Shown here in pieces: positions 26,011 to 36,795 of a stretch of DNA of 64,000 nt. Below the pieces are notes generated by a model. The model did not search any database. It had not been told where the DNA came from and saw only the letters and a program-made list of their open reading frames with translations. Location: the NCBI RefSeq assembly GCF_011761305.1, contig NZ_JAAOZC010000005.1, forward strand, positions 124,001 through 188,000, written 5' to 3'. The stretch comes from Sphingomonas vulcanisoli (lineage in GTDB: Bacteria > Pseudomonadota > Alphaproteobacteria > Sphingomonadales > Sphingomonadaceae). Positions within the stretch are counted from its first letter, which is position 1, and each line of letters opens with the position of its first letter. A program made the translations under genes and the position numbers.

Positions 26011-28191
26011 TCAACCAGAGCGGCGGCGCCATCGGTGCGGCCAGCGATCCGCCGCTGGCGCCTGCCGCTGCACCCAGGGGTGCCGATCGTCCCCGTTGAC
26101 GGTCTCGATGCGGTGTCGGCCCAGCCAAATCGCCATCCCGCCCGTCTGCCCGAGCGAGGCGGTATCGAGCTTGAGCCAGCGCGGCTTGCAGCTCCACGGC
26201 AGGCGGCGGTCGCTGACCGCGACATCGGCCCAGCCGCAGGCCTCGAGCAGGGCGTCGCGATCGGTGCGGTAGGAGCTGCGCGTCGCGAGCAAATGCTTGT
26301 CGCCGAGCGCCGCGACGCAGGAATCGTCACTGCACCGCGCGGTGGGCAGCGCATCGAGATCGAGCGCGGTGCCCTGCACGCCCGCGCCCCAGCCCAGGAA
26401 ATCGCGGACATAATCGCCGGCGCGCGGGCGAAGCAGATAAAGCGTGCCGCCATCGCGCACCGCGACATGCTTGCCATCGCCTGTAACGAGCAGATCGGGC
26501 GCGGGAGTCGCAAGCGCCCAGATCGTGCCGACCGCGAGCGGCAGGAAGCCCAGCCGCCGCCAGCGCGTCCGCCACAAAGCGAGCCAGAGCCCGCCCGCCG
26601 TCATCAGCAGGAAAGCGCCGAGCGGCATCGAGGGCAAGGCCCGCACCGCGCCGGGCAAAGTCGCAGTGACATGCGCGATCCACAGCAGGAAACGGACGGA
26701 GAGCCCCGCAGCCCACCAGATCGGGCCGCCCAAGCCGATCACGTCGAACAGCAAGGCTAGCGCCTCGGCGGGCATGATGACGAAGGTGGAAAGCGGGATC
26801 GCTATGATATTGGCGAACGCGCCGTACAGGCCCTCACGGTGGAAATGGTAGAGCGCGATCGGTGCCAGCGCCGCCTCGACCAGCAGGCCGGTGCCGAGCA
26901 GCGAGAGCAGTTCGCGGACGAGCTTGCGCGGCCAGGCTTCGTCGCGCTTGAGGACCAACGCACGCACGCCGGGATGCTCGTAGAGCGCGACGATCGCGGT
27001 GACCGCGGCGAAGCTCAGCTGGAAGCTCGGGCCGATCAAAGCCTCGGGCCGGAACAGCAGCACGATCAGCGCACCGGTTGCCACCAGCCGCAGTGTCATC
27101 GCCTCGCGCCCGAGCGCGATGCCGCCCAGCACCAGCAGCGAGGCGACGCACGAACGCACCGTCGGCACCTCCGCCCCCGAGAGCAAGGTGTAGGCGATGC
27201 CCGCCAGAGCGCCCGCCCCCGCCGAGATCAGCGTGAGCGGTGCGTGCAGCGCGAGCCTCTGGCTTAGCGCCAGCAGCCGCTGCGTGATCAGCATCGCCGC
27301 CGCGATCGCCGCCGCCACATGCAGCCCGCTGATCGAGAGCAGGTGCGCGAGGCCCGAGCGGCGGAAATCGTCCGACGCCTGCAGATCGATCCCACCGACA
27401 TCGCCGGTGACGAACGCCGCCGCGACGCCGCCCGCATTGCCGGGGATTTCGCTTTCGATATGGCGCGTCAGCACGCCGCGCTTGCCATCCAGCCAGCGCT
27501 GAAAGCCGCCACCGGGCGCGGCAGGCGCAGTCACCGCGACCGGACCGAGCGCCTTGCCCGTGGCGCCAATGCCCTGAAACCAGGCGACGCGCGCATAATC
27601 ATAGGCGCCGGGCACGGCGGCGGTCGGCGGCGGCACCAGCCGCGCCTTGAGCGAGACCTTGGCGCCCGCCGCCAATCCCTTGGGCTCGGCATCCTGATCG
27701 AGGCTGACGCGGACTTTGGGCGGCAGGGCCGCCGCCGGATCGGGCGCCAGCGTCAGCCGGATCGATTCGCGCGCGGGCAGGCGCTCGACCAGCAGGATCG
27801 TGCCCGTCACCTGGACGACCTGCGCGCGCTGGAGGATCGGTGCGGCAACATGGTTGCTCCGCGCCCAGGCCAAGGCGCAACCCGCGCACGCCGCCAGCGC
27901 GAACCAGCCGATCGCCTGCCCCAGCCGCCCGCGCCGCCCGAGCGCGAAGGCCAGCACGCCGATCACGCCGCTCACCCACAGGAAGCGCGCCCAAGCTCCC
28001 GCCTCGGGCAATCCGAACCACGCCGCGATGCCCGCGCTCAGTGCCACCGGCAGCCACAAAGGCAGCTGGTCGCGCTCCGCCTCCAGCCAGCGTTCGATCG
28101 CGATGCCGATCTTCGGCAGGCGCGGTCGGCCCCAGGCCGTTTGAGGCCAGCGAAACGCTATGCTAGGGGGCGCCACCCTTCGTGCCGGCAT
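26011..28191 (-). CDS. comEC: ComEC/Rec2 family competence membrane protein
   Basis: About 726 aa from the ATG at 28191; a TTG at 28230 is also possible, and a start a little further in cannot be excluded. It has an N-terminal OB-like domain (DUF4131 region). The membrane competence domain follows with [19 protein letters not shown]-terminal soluble segment of about 150 residues lacks the HxHxDH motif of the metallo-beta-lactamase domain, as in many alphaproteobacteria. ComEC is the channel for DNA uptake. Divergent from gltX with only about 30 bases between starts. Confidence 0.9.
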   Translation of the reverse strand: MPARRVAPPSIAFRWPQTAWGRPRLPKIGIAIERWLEAERDQLPLWLPVALSAGIAAWFGLPEAGAWARFLWVSGVIGVLAFALGRRGRLGQAIGWFALAACAGCALAWARSNHVAAPILQRAQVVQVTGTILLVERLPARESIRLTLAPDPAAALPPKVRVSLDQDAEPKGLAAGAKVSLKARLVPPPTAAVPGAYDYARVAWFQGIGATGKALGPVAVTAPAAPGGGFQRWLDGKRGVLTRHIESEIPGNAGGVAAAFVTGDVGGIDLQASDDFRRSGLAHLLSISGLHVAAAIAAAMLITQRLLALSQRLALHAPLTLISAGAGALAGIAYTLLSGAEVPTVRSCVASLLVLGGIALGREAMTLRLVATGALIVLLFRPEALIGPSFQLSFAAVTAIVALYEHPGVRALVLKRDEAWPRKLVRELLSLLGTGLLVEAALAPIALYHFHREGLYGAFANIIAIPLSTFVIMPAEALALLFDVIGLGGPIWWAAGLSVRFLLWIAHVTATLPGAVRALPSMPLGAFLLMTAGGLWLALWRTRWRRLGFLPLAVGTIWALATPAPDLLVTGDGKHVAVRDGGTLYLLRPRAGDYVRDFLGWGAGVQGTALDLDALPTARCSDDSCVAALGDKHLLATRSSYRTDRDALLEACGWADVAVSDRRLPWSCKPRWLKLDTASLGQTGGMAIWLGRHRIETVNGDDRHPWVQRQAPAADRWPHRWRRRSG

Positions 28192-28220
28192 CACGGCCAC
28201 GAGCTTGTGAGAGACCTCGC

Positions 28221-29645
28221 GTGAGCGCAAGTATCGAAGCCACCGGCCCCGCGGTGGTGACCCGTTTCGCGCCCTCCCCCACGGGCTATCTGCACATCGG
28301 CGGCGCGCGCACCGCGCTGTTCAACTGGCTGTTCGCGCGCCACCATGGCGGCCGGTTCCTGCTGCGGATCGAGGATACCGATCGCGCGCGCTCCACCGAT
28401 GCCGCGATCGCGGCGATCCTCGACGGGATGCGCTGGCTCGGCCTCGATTGGGATGGCGACGAGGTCTATCAATTCGCCCGCGCCGCGCGCCATGCCGAGG
28501 TCGCGCAGGCTCTGCTTGACAAAGGCGCCGCCTACCGCTGCTGGATGACGCCTGAGGAGCTCAGCGCGCAGCGCGAAGCCGCCCAGGCCGCCAAGCGCCC
28601 CTATAAGGTGCAGAGCCCGTGGCGCGACCGCACCGATGGCCCGCTGGACCAGCCCTTCGTCGTCCGCCTCAAGGCGCCGCTGGCAGGCGAGACCGTGATC
28701 GAGGATCGTGTGCAGGGGACGGTAACCGTCCAGAATGCCATCCTGGACGATATGGTGCTGCTGCGGTCTGACGGCACGCCAACCTATATGCTGGCCGTGG
28801 TGGTCGACGATCATGACATGGGCGTCACCCATGTCATCCGCGGCGACGATCACCTCAACAACGCCTTCCGCCAGCTCGGCATTATCACCGCGATGGCTTG
28901 GCCCGAACCCGTCTATGCGCACATTCCCCTGATCCACGGCGCGGACGGCGCCAAGCTTTCCAAGCGCCACGGCGCGCTCGGCGTCGATGCCTATCGGGAT
29001 GAGCTCGGCCTGCTGCCTGAGGCCGTCTCCAACTATCTACTGCGCCTCGGCTGGGGGCATGGCGATGAGGAGATCATCAGCCGCGAACGCGCGACCGAGG
29101 TGTTCACGCTCGCCGGCGTCGGCCGCTCAGCCAGCCGCTTCGATCTCAAGAAGCTCGAGAATCTCAACGGCCATTATCTGCGCGAGGCGGACGATGCCCG
29201 GCTCGCCCTGCTGGTGGCGCAAAAATTGGGCCTTGCCGACTCGGGTGAACAGGCCGGATTGCTGCAACGCGCCATGCCAAGCCTCAAGGTTCGCGCCAAG
29301 AATATCAACGAGTTGGCGGATAGCGCGGGCTTCCTTTTCCGCACCCGCCCTATCATCATGGACGAAGCCGCCGGCAAGCTGCTAGAGGGCGATGCGCGCC
29401 GCATTCTGGCGCGTGCCCGGGCCGCTCTCGCGGCGGTCAACGACTGGAGCGCGGACGCGCTCGAAGCCGCGGTCCGCCAGGTGGCGGAAGAACAGGGGTT
29501 GGGTCTTGGCAAGCTGGCGCAGCCGCTGCGCGCCGCGCTCACCGGACGCACCACCTCACCAGGCATTTTCGATGTGCTGACCCTCCTCGGTCGTGAGGAG
29601 AGCCTGGCACGGCTGGGCGATCAGGCCGATCGTTCAGATACGTGA
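28221..29645 (+). CDS. gltX: Glutamate-tRNA ligase
   Basis: 474 aa from a GTG at 28221; the earlier ATG at 28182 would add 13 residues that do not fit the family start. The class I signatures are HIGGARTAL (residues 25-33) and KLSKRHGA (about 244-251). It charges tRNA-Glu. Its TGA overlaps the possible upstream ATG of gltA, and the true gltA start lies 11 bases after the stop. Confidence 0.96.
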   Translation: MSASIEATGPAVVTRFAPSPTGYLHIGGARTALFNWLFARHHGGRFLLRIEDTDRARSTDAAIAAILDGMRWLGLDWDGDEVYQFARAARHAEVAQALLDKGAAYRCWMTPEELSAQREAAQAAKRPYKVQSPWRDRTDGPLDQPFVVRLKAPLAGETVIEDRVQGTVTVQNAILDDMVLLRSDGTPTYMLAVVVDDHDMGVTHVIRGDDHLNNAFRQLGIITAMAWPEPVYAHIPLIHGADGAKLSKRHGALGVDAYRDELGLLPEAVSNYLLRLGWGHGDEEIISRERATEVFTLAGVGRSASRFDLKKLENLNGHYLREADDARLALLVAQKLGLADSGEQAGLLQRAMPSLKVRAKNINELADSAGFLFRTRPIIMDEAAGKLLEGDARRILARARAALAAVNDWSADALEAAVRQVAEEQGLGLGKLAQPLRAALTGRTTSPGIFDVLTLLGREESLARLGDQADRSDT

Positions 29646-29656
29646 TGGAGACAATA

Positions 29657-30940
29657 ATGGGCGGTAAGAGCACGGTCAGCGTCGGCGACAAGAGCTTCGA
29701 ATATCCGGTGCTTTCGGGTTCCACGGGGCCCGAAGTCATCGATATCCGCAAGCTGTACGCCGATACCGATTGCTTCACCTACGATCCCGGCTTCACCTCC
29801 ACCGCGAGCTGCGAATCGAAGATCACCTATATCGATGGCGATGCGGGCATCCTGCTTCACCGCGGCTATCCGATCGATCAACTCGCCGAGAAAAGCTCGT
29901 TCATGGAGGTTTCCTACCTCCTGCTGAACGGTGAGCTGCCCTCCAAGGCTGAGCTCGACAAGTTCACCTATACCATCAGCCGCCACACGATGGTGCATGA
30001 GCAGCTGGCGACCTTCTTCCGCGGTTTCCGCCGCGATGCGCACCCGATGGCGATCATGTGCGGCGTGGTCGGCGCGCTTTCGGCCTTCTACCATGATTCG
30101 ACCGACATCGCCGATCCCGAACAGCGTCGGATCGCCAGCCACCGCCTGATCGCCAAGATCCCGACGCTGGCGGCGATGGCCTACAAATATTCGGTCGGCC
30201 AGCCGTTCGTCTTCCCGAAGAACGATCTCTCCTACGCGGGCAATTTCCTCAACATGACCTTCTCGGTGCCCGCCGAGGATTATGTCGTCGATCCGATCAT
30301 CGAATCGGCGATGGACAAGATCTTCATCCTCCATGCCGATCACGAGCAGAACGCCTCGACCTCGACCGTCCGCCTCGCGGGATCATCGGGCGCCAATCCT
30401 TTCGCCTGCATCGCGGCGGGCATCGCCTGCCTATGGGGCCCGGCGCACGGCGGCGCCAACGAGGCGGCGCTCAACATGCTCCGCGAGATCGGCACGCCCG
30501 ACAAGATCCCGGAATATATCGCGCGCGCCAAGAACAAGGACGATCCGTTCCGGCTGATGGGCTTCGGCCACCGCGTCTATAAGAATTTCGATCCGCGCGC
30601 GAAGGTGCTCTCCAAGGCGGCGACCGAGGTGCTCGACAAGCTCGGGATCAGCGATCCGGTCCTAGATACGGCGCGGGAGCTGGAGCGGATCGCGCTCAGC
30701 GATCAATATTTCATCGACAAGAAGCTCTACCCGAATGTCGATTTCTATTCGGGCGTGATCCTCTCGGCGATCGGTTTTCCGACCAGCATGTTCACCGTGC
30801 TGTTCGCGCTTGCCCGTACCGTCGGCTGGATCGCGCAGTGGAACGAGATGATCACCGATCCCGCCCAGAAGATCGGCCGCCCGCGCCAGCTCTACACGGG
30901 GCCGACGCAGCGCGATTATGTCACGGTGGACCAGCGGTAA
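29657..30940 (+). CDS. gltA: Citrate synthase
   Basis: 427 aa from the ATG at 29657, chosen because GGAG lies six bases upstream; an ATG at 29645 would add four residues. Type II hexameric enzyme of the TCA cycle. Catalytic region motifs are [27 protein letters not shown] and [14 protein letters not shown]. It directly follows gltX on the same strand. A family-C repeat follows the stop. Confidence 0.97.
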   Translation: MGGKSTVSVGDKSFEYPVLSGSTGPEVIDIRKLYADTDCFTYDPGFTSTASCESKITYIDGDAGILLHRGYPIDQLAEKSSFMEVSYLLLNGELPSKAELDKFTYTISRHTMVHEQLATFFRGFRRDAHPMAIMCGVVGALSAFYHDSTDIADPEQRRIASHRLIAKIPTLAAMAYKYSVGQPFVFPKNDLSYAGNFLNMTFSVPAEDYVVDPIIESAMDKIFILHADHEQNASTSTVRLAGSSGANPFACIAAGIACLWGPAHGGANEAALNMLREIGTPDKIPEYIARAKNKDDPFRLMGFGHRVYKNFDPRAKVLSKAATEVLDKLGISDPVLDTARELERIALSDQYFIDKKLYPNVDFYSGVILSAIGFPTSMFTVLFALARTVGWIAQWNEMITDPAQKIGRPRQLYTGPTQRDYVTVDQR

Positions 30941-30953
30941 CGACACCGACAAC

Positions 30954-31040
30954 CCGTTCGTGCTGAGCCTGTCGAAGCACCGTCTTTCTCTTCCTGCATC
31001 GGAAAGAAGGACGGCCCTTCGACAGGCTCAGGGCGAACGG
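30954..31040. repeat. Palindromic repeat family C, copy 2
   Basis: Starts CCGTTCGTGCTGAGCCTGTC, ends CCCTTCGACAGGCTCAGGGC plus GAACGG. It fills most of the 123-base gap between gltA and the DUF1467 gene. Confidence 0.87.
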
Positions 31041-31063
31041 ATTCCGTTTTTTTAGGCCCGCCC

Positions 31064-31348
31064 ATGCGCCTCACCTCGATCATCGCCATCTTCTTCCTGT
31101 TCTGGGCGTTGAGCTTCTTCCTCGTCCTCCCCTTCCGCCTCCAGCGCAGGGATAGCGTGGACGCGGCGGTGCACGGTGAGATGCCGGGCGCACAGGGGCG
31201 CTTCAGCTTCGGGCGGACGTGCGGCTGGACGACGATCGTCGCGGCCATCCTGTTCGGGCTCTATTACGGCAATTACGTCTATCAATGGGTGCCGGTGGAA
31301 ACGTTCGATTTCGTGCCGGCGCACGTGATCGAGGGGAATGGCAGCTAA
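31064..31348 (+). CDS. DUF1467 family membrane protein
   Basis: 94 aa with two membrane helices: IIAIFFLFWALSFFLVLPF near the start and TIVAAILFGLYYGNYVYQW after a polar loop with the conserved GRTCGWTT-like turn. Small proteins of this family are widespread in alphaproteobacteria, and their function is unknown. Same strand as gltA. Confidence 0.82.
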   Translation: MRLTSIIAIFFLFWALSFFLVLPFRLQRRDSVDAAVHGEMPGAQGRFSFGRTCGWTTIVAAILFGLYYGNYVYQWVPVETFDFVPAHVIEGNGS

Positions 31349-31360
31349 GGCTTGTTATCC

Positions 31361-31386
31361 GTCATCCCCGCCTGCGCGGGAATGAC
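31361..31386. repeat. Hairpin repeat (family D type) between convergent genes
   Basis: GTCATCCCCGC and GCGGGAATGAC flank a CTGC loop, giving an 11-bp stem with one mismatch. It separates the DUF1467 gene from the convergent coiled-coil gene and could terminate either transcript. Confidence 0.6.
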
Positions 31387-31388
31387 GA

Positions 31389-33623
31389 TCACCGCCGCAG
31401 CCGCTCGATCGCCTGCGCCAGCGCCACGTAGAGCTTGCCCGCGTCGGACGAGAGCAAGGCCACGCCCATCGCACCGCCCTCCCGCACGCCCAGCACGCGG
31501 CGGAGCATCGCCTCGAAATCGTGGATGTAGCGGTTGACCTGCTCGCGGAACTCGCCATCCTCGCCATAGCGCGCTGCCACCGCCTTGGCCTCGGATGCAT
31601 CGAGCAATTTGACCGCGCGGCGTGTGAAGATGCCGCGATCGCCCTTGAGATAGGCCGCCCAATCGCCGTCGGTTGGCTCGTTGGAAAGCACCTTGGCGAC
31701 ATCGATCGCGGTGGAATTGAGCGCTTCGATCAGCAGGCCGATCTGGCGCGCGAAATTGCCCTCGTCCTGCGCGGTCAGCGCGCTTTGCTGTTCGGTCAGC
31801 CGCGCCTCGATCGCCTGCGTCGTTTCGGCGATCGTCATCAATTGGCGGGTGAGCTGTTCGCTACCCGCGCGCGCCGCCTCGATCGCCTTGGCGGTGACCA
31901 GGCCGACCTGCGCGATCTCCTCACGCCCGACGCCCGCCAGTGCGCTGCGCATTGCCGACGCGCCAGCCACCGCGAGGGCATCGGCCGATTGCGGAATGAC
32001 GTCCCCAATCGCCGCACGCGCCTGATCGGCCGCTTCCGCCGCCGCTGCGCGCACCGCGCCCAGCGCATCGGCCAGCCGCCCCGAACTCTCGCCGGCCAGC
32101 GCCGCGATATGCCCATCGATCTGCGCCAGCATCGCCTCCAGCGCCGCGACATGGTTGCCGATCGCTTGCGCCGCCTGATCGTGCCGGGCGAGCGAGGCCC
32201 CGGCATCGCTGAGGCCGGCATTGGCGCGATCGATATCGGCGGCCAGCTTTTCGGCGCGCGGTTCGGCCTCGGCGATCCCCCGCAGACCCTGTTCGGCATG
32301 GAGACGAAGCCGGGCGAGTGCCTGCGGGATCGCCTCATTGAGCTGGCCCGCGCTCGCCTCGATATGGCTACGGAAGGCGCCGGCGCGCTGGACGAGGGTT
32401 TCGGCTTGGGTGTTGCCCTGGCCAAGCGTCTGCGCCAGCCGATCGGTGTGATCGGAGAGCGCGGCCAGCGCCTCGGCAAGATCGGCGGTCTGTTCGGCGC
32501 CAGCATCGCCGAACGCCGCGAAACGCGCTTCGACCGAGCCGATCGCGGCCTCGAGCTGCTGGAGGAGCGCCCGGCTCTGCTCGCCCTGCGCGGCGAGCTG
32601 GCGGCCGAGTTCGCCCAGCCGGAGATCGAGACCGCGCGTGATCGAATCGCCCGCCTGATCGGCGATCGCGCGGCCCTGCGCCGCCATCGAGGACAAGGCC
32701 TCGCGCTGCTCCTCGATCGCGCGGCGGACCTGATCCAGCGTGTCGGCAGCGCCATCGAGCGCGCTGTTGCTGGCGCCTTCCAGCTTCCCCGTCGCCTCGG
32801 CGATGCGGCGATCGACGAGGCCTGCGCTCACCTCCAGCCGATCGAGTTCGGCGGCGAGGCGGCGCGCGGCCATCGCGCTGCCCTGATCGGCGGCCTGCGC
32901 GGCGTGCGCGGCGCGGGTAAGCTGTTCTTCCAGCAGCGCGCTCGACTCCAGCGTCGAGGCGCCGACGCTACGGAGGGATTGGCTCAGCCGATCGGCGCGC
33001 TCCTCGGCCTGCGGCAGATCGGCGAGCAGCACGCCGAGATCGGTGCGCGCGGCGGCGGTGGCATCATCGAGGCTGGCGGCGACGCGCGACAGATCGGCGG
33101 AGCGCAACGCGAGCAAATCGCTCGCCGTGCCGAGCCGCGCGCCCGCTTCCTCGCCGACGCCGGCCAAGGCCAAAGCATGATCGGAGAGGTTGCTGCGTGC
33201 CTGGCCGATACGGCTGTCGAGAGCCCCAAGCAGCGCGACGATGCGCTGCGATTCGGTGCGCAGCTCGGCGGCGGCGCGGGCATAACCGTTGGTGGCGAAG
33301 CGCCCGGTGCGGAGCAGCAGCGCGAACACCGCGAGCAGCGCCAGCGGCCCCGATCCCAGCCCGACCCAGGCGGCGATCTTGAGCGGCGGCAGGCCGGCGG
33401 CAGGCGCAACGTCGGCGATCGAAAGCGTCAACGCGATGATCCAGCCGAGCGCGATCAGGCCGAGCAGGGCGAGCAGGATGGGCACCGTCCAGTTGCGGCG
33501 CGGTGCCTCATAGACCTCTACAGCATAGCTTTCCGGCGCGACCATCGGCTCGGGCGCGGCGTCCTGTACCGTCCCCTGCTCCAGTTCTTCCGGCTCCACC
33601 GTGTTCCGTGCCCCTCTGCCCAT
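31389..33623 (-). CDS. Giant coiled-coil membrane protein, unknown function
   Basis: 744 aa. Order: acidic cytoplasmic N-terminus (1-44), two membrane helices (about 47-70 and 83-105), then about 500 residues of Ala/Glu/Gln/Arg-rich helix likely to be coiled coil. A distinct C-terminal domain (about 630-744) contains DGDWAAYLKGDRGIFTRRAV and FEAMLRRVLG. The overall plan recalls methyl-accepting or tropomyosin-like proteins, but no HAMP or signalling domain is seen. No function can be given; a scaffold or envelope-organising role is a guess. It is divergent from the next gene with 88 bases between starts. Confidence 0.75.
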   Translation of the reverse strand: MGRGARNTVEPEELEQGTVQDAAPEPMVAPESYAVEVYEAPRRNWTVPILLALLGLIALGWIIALTLSIADVAPAAGLPPLKIAAWVGLGSGPLALLAVFALLLRTGRFATNGYARAAAELRTESQRIVALLGALDSRIGQARSNLSDHALALAGVGEEAGARLGTASDLLALRSADLSRVAASLDDATAAARTDLGVLLADLPQAEERADRLSQSLRSVGASTLESSALLEEQLTRAAHAAQAADQGSAMAARRLAAELDRLEVSAGLVDRRIAEATGKLEGASNSALDGAADTLDQVRRAIEEQREALSSMAAQGRAIADQAGDSITRGLDLRLGELGRQLAAQGEQSRALLQQLEAAIGSVEARFAAFGDAGAEQTADLAEALAALSDHTDRLAQTLGQGNTQAETLVQRAGAFRSHIEASAGQLNEAIPQALARLRLHAEQGLRGIAEAEPRAEKLAADIDRANAGLSDAGASLARHDQAAQAIGNHVAALEAMLAQIDGHIAALAGESSGRLADALGAVRAAAAEAADQARAAIGDVIPQSADALAVAGASAMRSALAGVGREEIAQVGLVTAKAIEAARAGSEQLTRQLMTIAETTQAIEARLTEQQSALTAQDEGNFARQIGLLIEALNSTAIDVAKVLSNEPTDGDWAAYLKGDRGIFTRRAVKLLDASEAKAVAARYGEDGEFREQVNRYIHDFEAMLRRVLGVREGGAMGVALLSSDAGKLYVALAQAIERLRR

Positions 33624-33711
33624 CGCCGGACTGTATCATCTTGATCGCCGGAAGCGAGTGCTTTGCAGGCGCGCGCGGAGCGCCTTACAGTGGCGCGGTG
33701 CGGGATTTGAG

Positions 33712-34887
33712 ATGCTGACAGCTTTGCTTGCCGCCGCCGAGGGCGTGGAGACGCCCGCGCTGCAGCCGGTGGCGGGCGTCACGCTGCTGGAGCATCAGGT
33801 GCGCCGGCTGGTGGCGGCGGGCGTCGAGCGCCTCGTGCTGCTGACCGGCGAGTGGCCGGTGACGCTGGCCGCCCCGCTCGGGCGGCTGCGCGCCGATCAT
33901 ATCGCGATCGATGCCGTCCGCACGCTGGCCGACGCTGCCGATCGGCTGGCAGCCTCACCGCGCGTGCTGTTGGTGGCCGAGGGCTGCCTGCCCGATCGCG
34001 CCCTGCTCGATCGTCTGGCCGCCGCCGCCGTGCCGACCATCGCCACCTTGCCGGATGCGCCCGAACATCAGGATTGGGAGCGGATCGATGCGCAGGCGCG
34101 CTGGGCGGGGGTCGCGCTGATCGACGGTTCGCGCGTGATCGAAGCGGCATCGATGCTCGGCGAATGGGATCCGGTTTCGACCTTGCTCCGCCGCGCGGTT
34201 CAAGAAGGCGCGGGCCGGCTGATGCTGGACGCACCGCCACTTCTCGCCATGGACGCGGGCAGCGCGGCAGCCGCCGAGGCGGGAATCATCCGCGGCACGC
34301 GCGAGGCGCATGAAGGCTGGGCGGCACGCTGGATCGAGGCGCCGCTGGTCGAGTGGAGCTTGCCGCTGCTGTTCCCGCGATCGATCGAGCCCTTGTGGCC
34401 GGGCGCACTGGCGGCGCTGCTGGCGCTGGGGGGCGGATTGGCGGCGGTGGCGGGGCTGCGCTGGGGAATGCTGGTGCCGCTGCTGGCGGCCGCGCTGCTG
34501 CGGCTGATCGGACGGCGGCTCTCGGCGGTACAGGCGCGCGCCTTGCCGCACGCGCAGATCATCGCGCGCGCCGGCGATGCCGGGCTGGTGCTGGCGAGCC
34601 TGGGTCTGGGGCTCGGCCTGATGCGCGACACAGGACAATGGGGCTGGCTGCTGCTCGGTGCGCTGCTGCCGCTAGAGATGATGCTGACCGCGCTTCAACG
34701 CCGCGCCAACGCTTGGGGTGGCGGTGTCGGCGAGCCGGCGTGGCTGGCGCGGGGGGATGAATTGCCCTGGACACTGCTGCCAGTTGCCGTGGTTGGTGGA
34801 TGGAAAGCCGGGCTGGCGGGGTTGTGCGGTTACGCCGCGGCGACATTGGCGTTTCAGCTCAGGCGCGGCTGGCGGCTGATGCGGTAA
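33712..34887 (+). CDS. Degenerate nucleotidyltransferase-like domain fused to a membrane domain
   Basis: 391 aa from the ATG at 33712. Residues 1-200 follow the plan of sugar-nucleotidyltransferases (QPVAGVTLLEHQVRRLVAAGVERLVLL), but the metal/phosphate motif GGxGTR is missing, reading AAAEGVETPA. Residues 215-391 hold five or six membrane helices. This resembles bifunctional cytidylyltransferase/CDP-alcohol phosphatidyltransferases, but the DxxDGxxAR...GxxxDxxxD motif of that family is absent. It may be a catalytically dead or re-purposed relative. The function is unknown. A family-A repeat follows the stop codon. Confidence 0.65.
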   Translation: MLTALLAAAEGVETPALQPVAGVTLLEHQVRRLVAAGVERLVLLTGEWPVTLAAPLGRLRADHIAIDAVRTLADAADRLAASPRVLLVAEGCLPDRALLDRLAAAAVPTIATLPDAPEHQDWERIDAQARWAGVALIDGSRVIEAASMLGEWDPVSTLLRRAVQEGAGRLMLDAPPLLAMDAGSAAAAEAGIIRGTREAHEGWAARWIEAPLVEWSLPLLFPRSIEPLWPGALAALLALGGGLAAVAGLRWGMLVPLLAAALLRLIGRRLSAVQARALPHAQIIARAGDAGLVLASLGLGLGLMRDTGQWGWLLLGALLPLEMMLTALQRRANAWGGGVGEPAWLARGDELPWTLLPVAVVGGWKAGLAGLCGYAAATLAFQLRRGWRLMR

Positions 34888-35020
34888 ATCCTCCCCGGCA
34901 CGGGGAGGGGGACCATCCGCAGGATGGTGGAGCGGGCTCGCAATCAAGCGCAACGCTTAACGGAGAGCCCCCACTCTCTCATCGCTGCGCGATCCCACCT
35001 CCCCGTTCCGGGGAGGATCA
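34888..35020. repeat. Palindromic element family A, copy 2
   Basis: About 133 bp starting ATCCTCCCCGGCACGGGG directly after the upstream stop TAA. It ends (minus strand reading) in TGATCCTCCCCGGAAC, where the TGA is the stop codon of ribonuclease J. Inner inverted segments include GAGAGCCCCC and GGAGCGGGCTC. Confidence 0.87.
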
Positions 35021-36658
35021 GACCCGGATCACCGCGACATCGACGATCGGCTTCTTGCCCGTCCAGTTGGTCGCGCGGCGGCGGACCGCCAGGCGGATTG
35101 ATTCGCGCAATTTGGTCTCGTCACGCCCGCCTTTTTCAGCCGCTTCGGCAGCGGCATCGCGCGCATCGGCGAGGAAATCCTCGCGATCCTCTTCCACCGG
35201 GATACCCTGGATCTGCACTGCGGCCTCGCCCTTGATGCGGCCGTCCTTGCCCAGCGCCACCGTCACCGAGATCACCCCGTTGACGGCAATCTTGCGCCGC
35301 TCGTTCATTGTCGCGCCGTCGGCGGGGAGGATGACGTCGCCGTCGAGGATCAGGCGGCCCGCGCGTTCGTTGCCGATCTTCATAGGACCATCGGGCGCAA
35401 GACGCAGCAGATCGCCGTTCTGCTGAACGATGCCCTTCGGCACACCCTGCTCCCGCGCGAATCGCTCCTGTTCGGCCATGTGCCGCATCTCGCCATGGAC
35501 GGGCAGGATGATCTCGGGCCGGATCCATTTGTACATCAGCGCCAATTCGGGACGGCCCGGATGACCCGAAACATGAACGTGCGCCTGACGATCGGTGACC
35601 ATCAGAATCCCCTTGGTGACCAGCGCATTCTGGATGCGGCCGATCGCCATTTCGTTGCCGGGGATCTGCTTGGACGAGAAGACCACGGTATCGCCGGCGC
35701 TCAGCTTGATCTGGTGGCTGTCGAACGCCACCCGCGCCAGCGCCGCGCGCGATTCGCCCTGTCCGCCGGTGGCGACGATCATCACCTCACGCTTCGGCAG
35801 CTTCATCGCCGTCTCGAAATCGATCAACGGCGGGAAATCCTGGAGATAGCCGGTCTGCTTGGCGACCTTGATGATGCGATCGAGCGAGCGCCCCGCGACA
35901 CAGAGCTGCCGCCCGCAATCGCGCGCCACCTGCCCCAGCGTCTGCACGCGCGCCGCATTGGAGGCGAAGGTGGTGACGAGCACGCGGCCCTCCGCCGCCT
36001 TGATCACGCCATCGAGACCTTCGCGCACGGCAGCTTCGGAGCCGCTGGCGTGATCGTTGAACACATTGGTCGAATCGCAGACCAGCGCCAGCACGCCTTC
36101 ATCGCCGATCGCGCTCAGCTCCGCCGCGGTGGAGGGGGTGCCGAGCAGGGGCTCGTCATCAATCTTCCAATCGCCGGTGTGGAAGATGGTGCCGTAAGGC
36201 GTGGTGATCTTGAGCGCATTGCCCTCGGGAATCGAGTGGGCGAGCGGCACATAGGTGAAGCCGAACGGCCCGAGATCGAAGCTCGAATCGCGCTCGATCA
36301 CCTTGAGCTTCACCTGCTTGGTGATGCCCTCTTCCTCCAGCTTGCCGCGGATCAGCCCGGCGGTGAACGGCGTCGCATAGAGCGGCACGCCGAGATCGGC
36401 GGCGAGATAGGGGATCGCGCCGATATGATCCTCATGGCCGTGTGTCAGTACGATGCCGATCAGGCTATCGCGATGGCGTTCGATGAAATCGAGATCGGGC
36501 AGCACGAGGTCGATCCCCGGATAGCCGGGATCGGCGAAAGTGAGGCCGAGATCGACCATCACCCATTTGCCGTCACAGCCGTAGAGATTGACGTTCATGC
36601 CGATCTCGCCCGATCCACCGAGCGCGAGGAAAAGCAGTTCTTTGCCGGGAATGGTCAT
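35018..36658 (-). CDS. rnj: Ribonuclease J
   Basis: 546 aa beta-CASP metallo-beta-lactamase ribonuclease acting in 5'-exonuclease/endonuclease RNA decay and maturation. The zinc motif is H73-G-H75-E-D77-H78. The beta-CASP region contains VCDSTNVFNDHASGSE, ATGGQGESRAALARVA and HVSGHPGRPELALMYKWI. Alphaproteobacteria commonly carry RNase J together with RNase E. Its stop codon lies within the end of a family-A palindrome. ATG start at 36658. Confidence 0.95.
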   Translation of the reverse strand: MTIPGKELLFLALGGSGEIGMNVNLYGCDGKWVMVDLGLTFADPGYPGIDLVLPDLDFIERHRDSLIGIVLTHGHEDHIGAIPYLAADLGVPLYATPFTAGLIRGKLEEEGITKQVKLKVIERDSSFDLGPFGFTYVPLAHSIPEGNALKITTPYGTIFHTGDWKIDDEPLLGTPSTAAELSAIGDEGVLALVCDSTNVFNDHASGSEAAVREGLDGVIKAAEGRVLVTTFASNAARVQTLGQVARDCGRQLCVAGRSLDRIIKVAKQTGYLQDFPPLIDFETAMKLPKREVMIVATGGQGESRAALARVAFDSHQIKLSAGDTVVFSSKQIPGNEMAIGRIQNALVTKGILMVTDRQAHVHVSGHPGRPELALMYKWIRPEIILPVHGEMRHMAEQERFAREQGVPKGIVQQNGDLLRLAPDGPMKIGNERAGRLILDGDVILPADGATMNERRKIAVNGVISVTVALGKDGRIKGEAAVQIQGIPVEEDREDFLADARDAAAEAAEKGGRDETKLRESIRLAVRRRATNWTGKKPIVDVAVIRV

Positions 36659-36745
36659 GGAAAGCCGTATTAGGAGGGATGCGCGCCGCGCGCGCGGATT
36701 TCCTCTCCCTGTAGAGCCTCAGCGTGGGCGGGCAAGGGCAGCATT

Positions 36746-36762
36746 TGCCTAAGTTTTAGGCA
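36746..36762. promoter_or_regulatory. Palindrome in AT-rich divergent region (possible operator)
   Basis: TGCCTAA-GTT-TTAGGCA, 7-bp perfect arms with a 3-base centre, inside an AT-rich stretch (36740-36795) that stands out in this GC-rich sequence. It lies about 90 bases upstream of the ribonuclease J start and just upstream of the candidate RNA. No regulator can be named. Confidence 0.4.
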
Positions 36763-36795
36763 TGTTGCGCAAAATAGGTGCAAAATATTTGTTGC

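Noticed and set aside
31521-33644. 707-codon open frame antisense to the coiled-coil gene
   Set aside because: Arg/Ala/Gly-rich shadow of a high-GC gene, with no recognisable domain and no ribosome binding site; the opposite strand has coherent membrane and coiled-coil structure.
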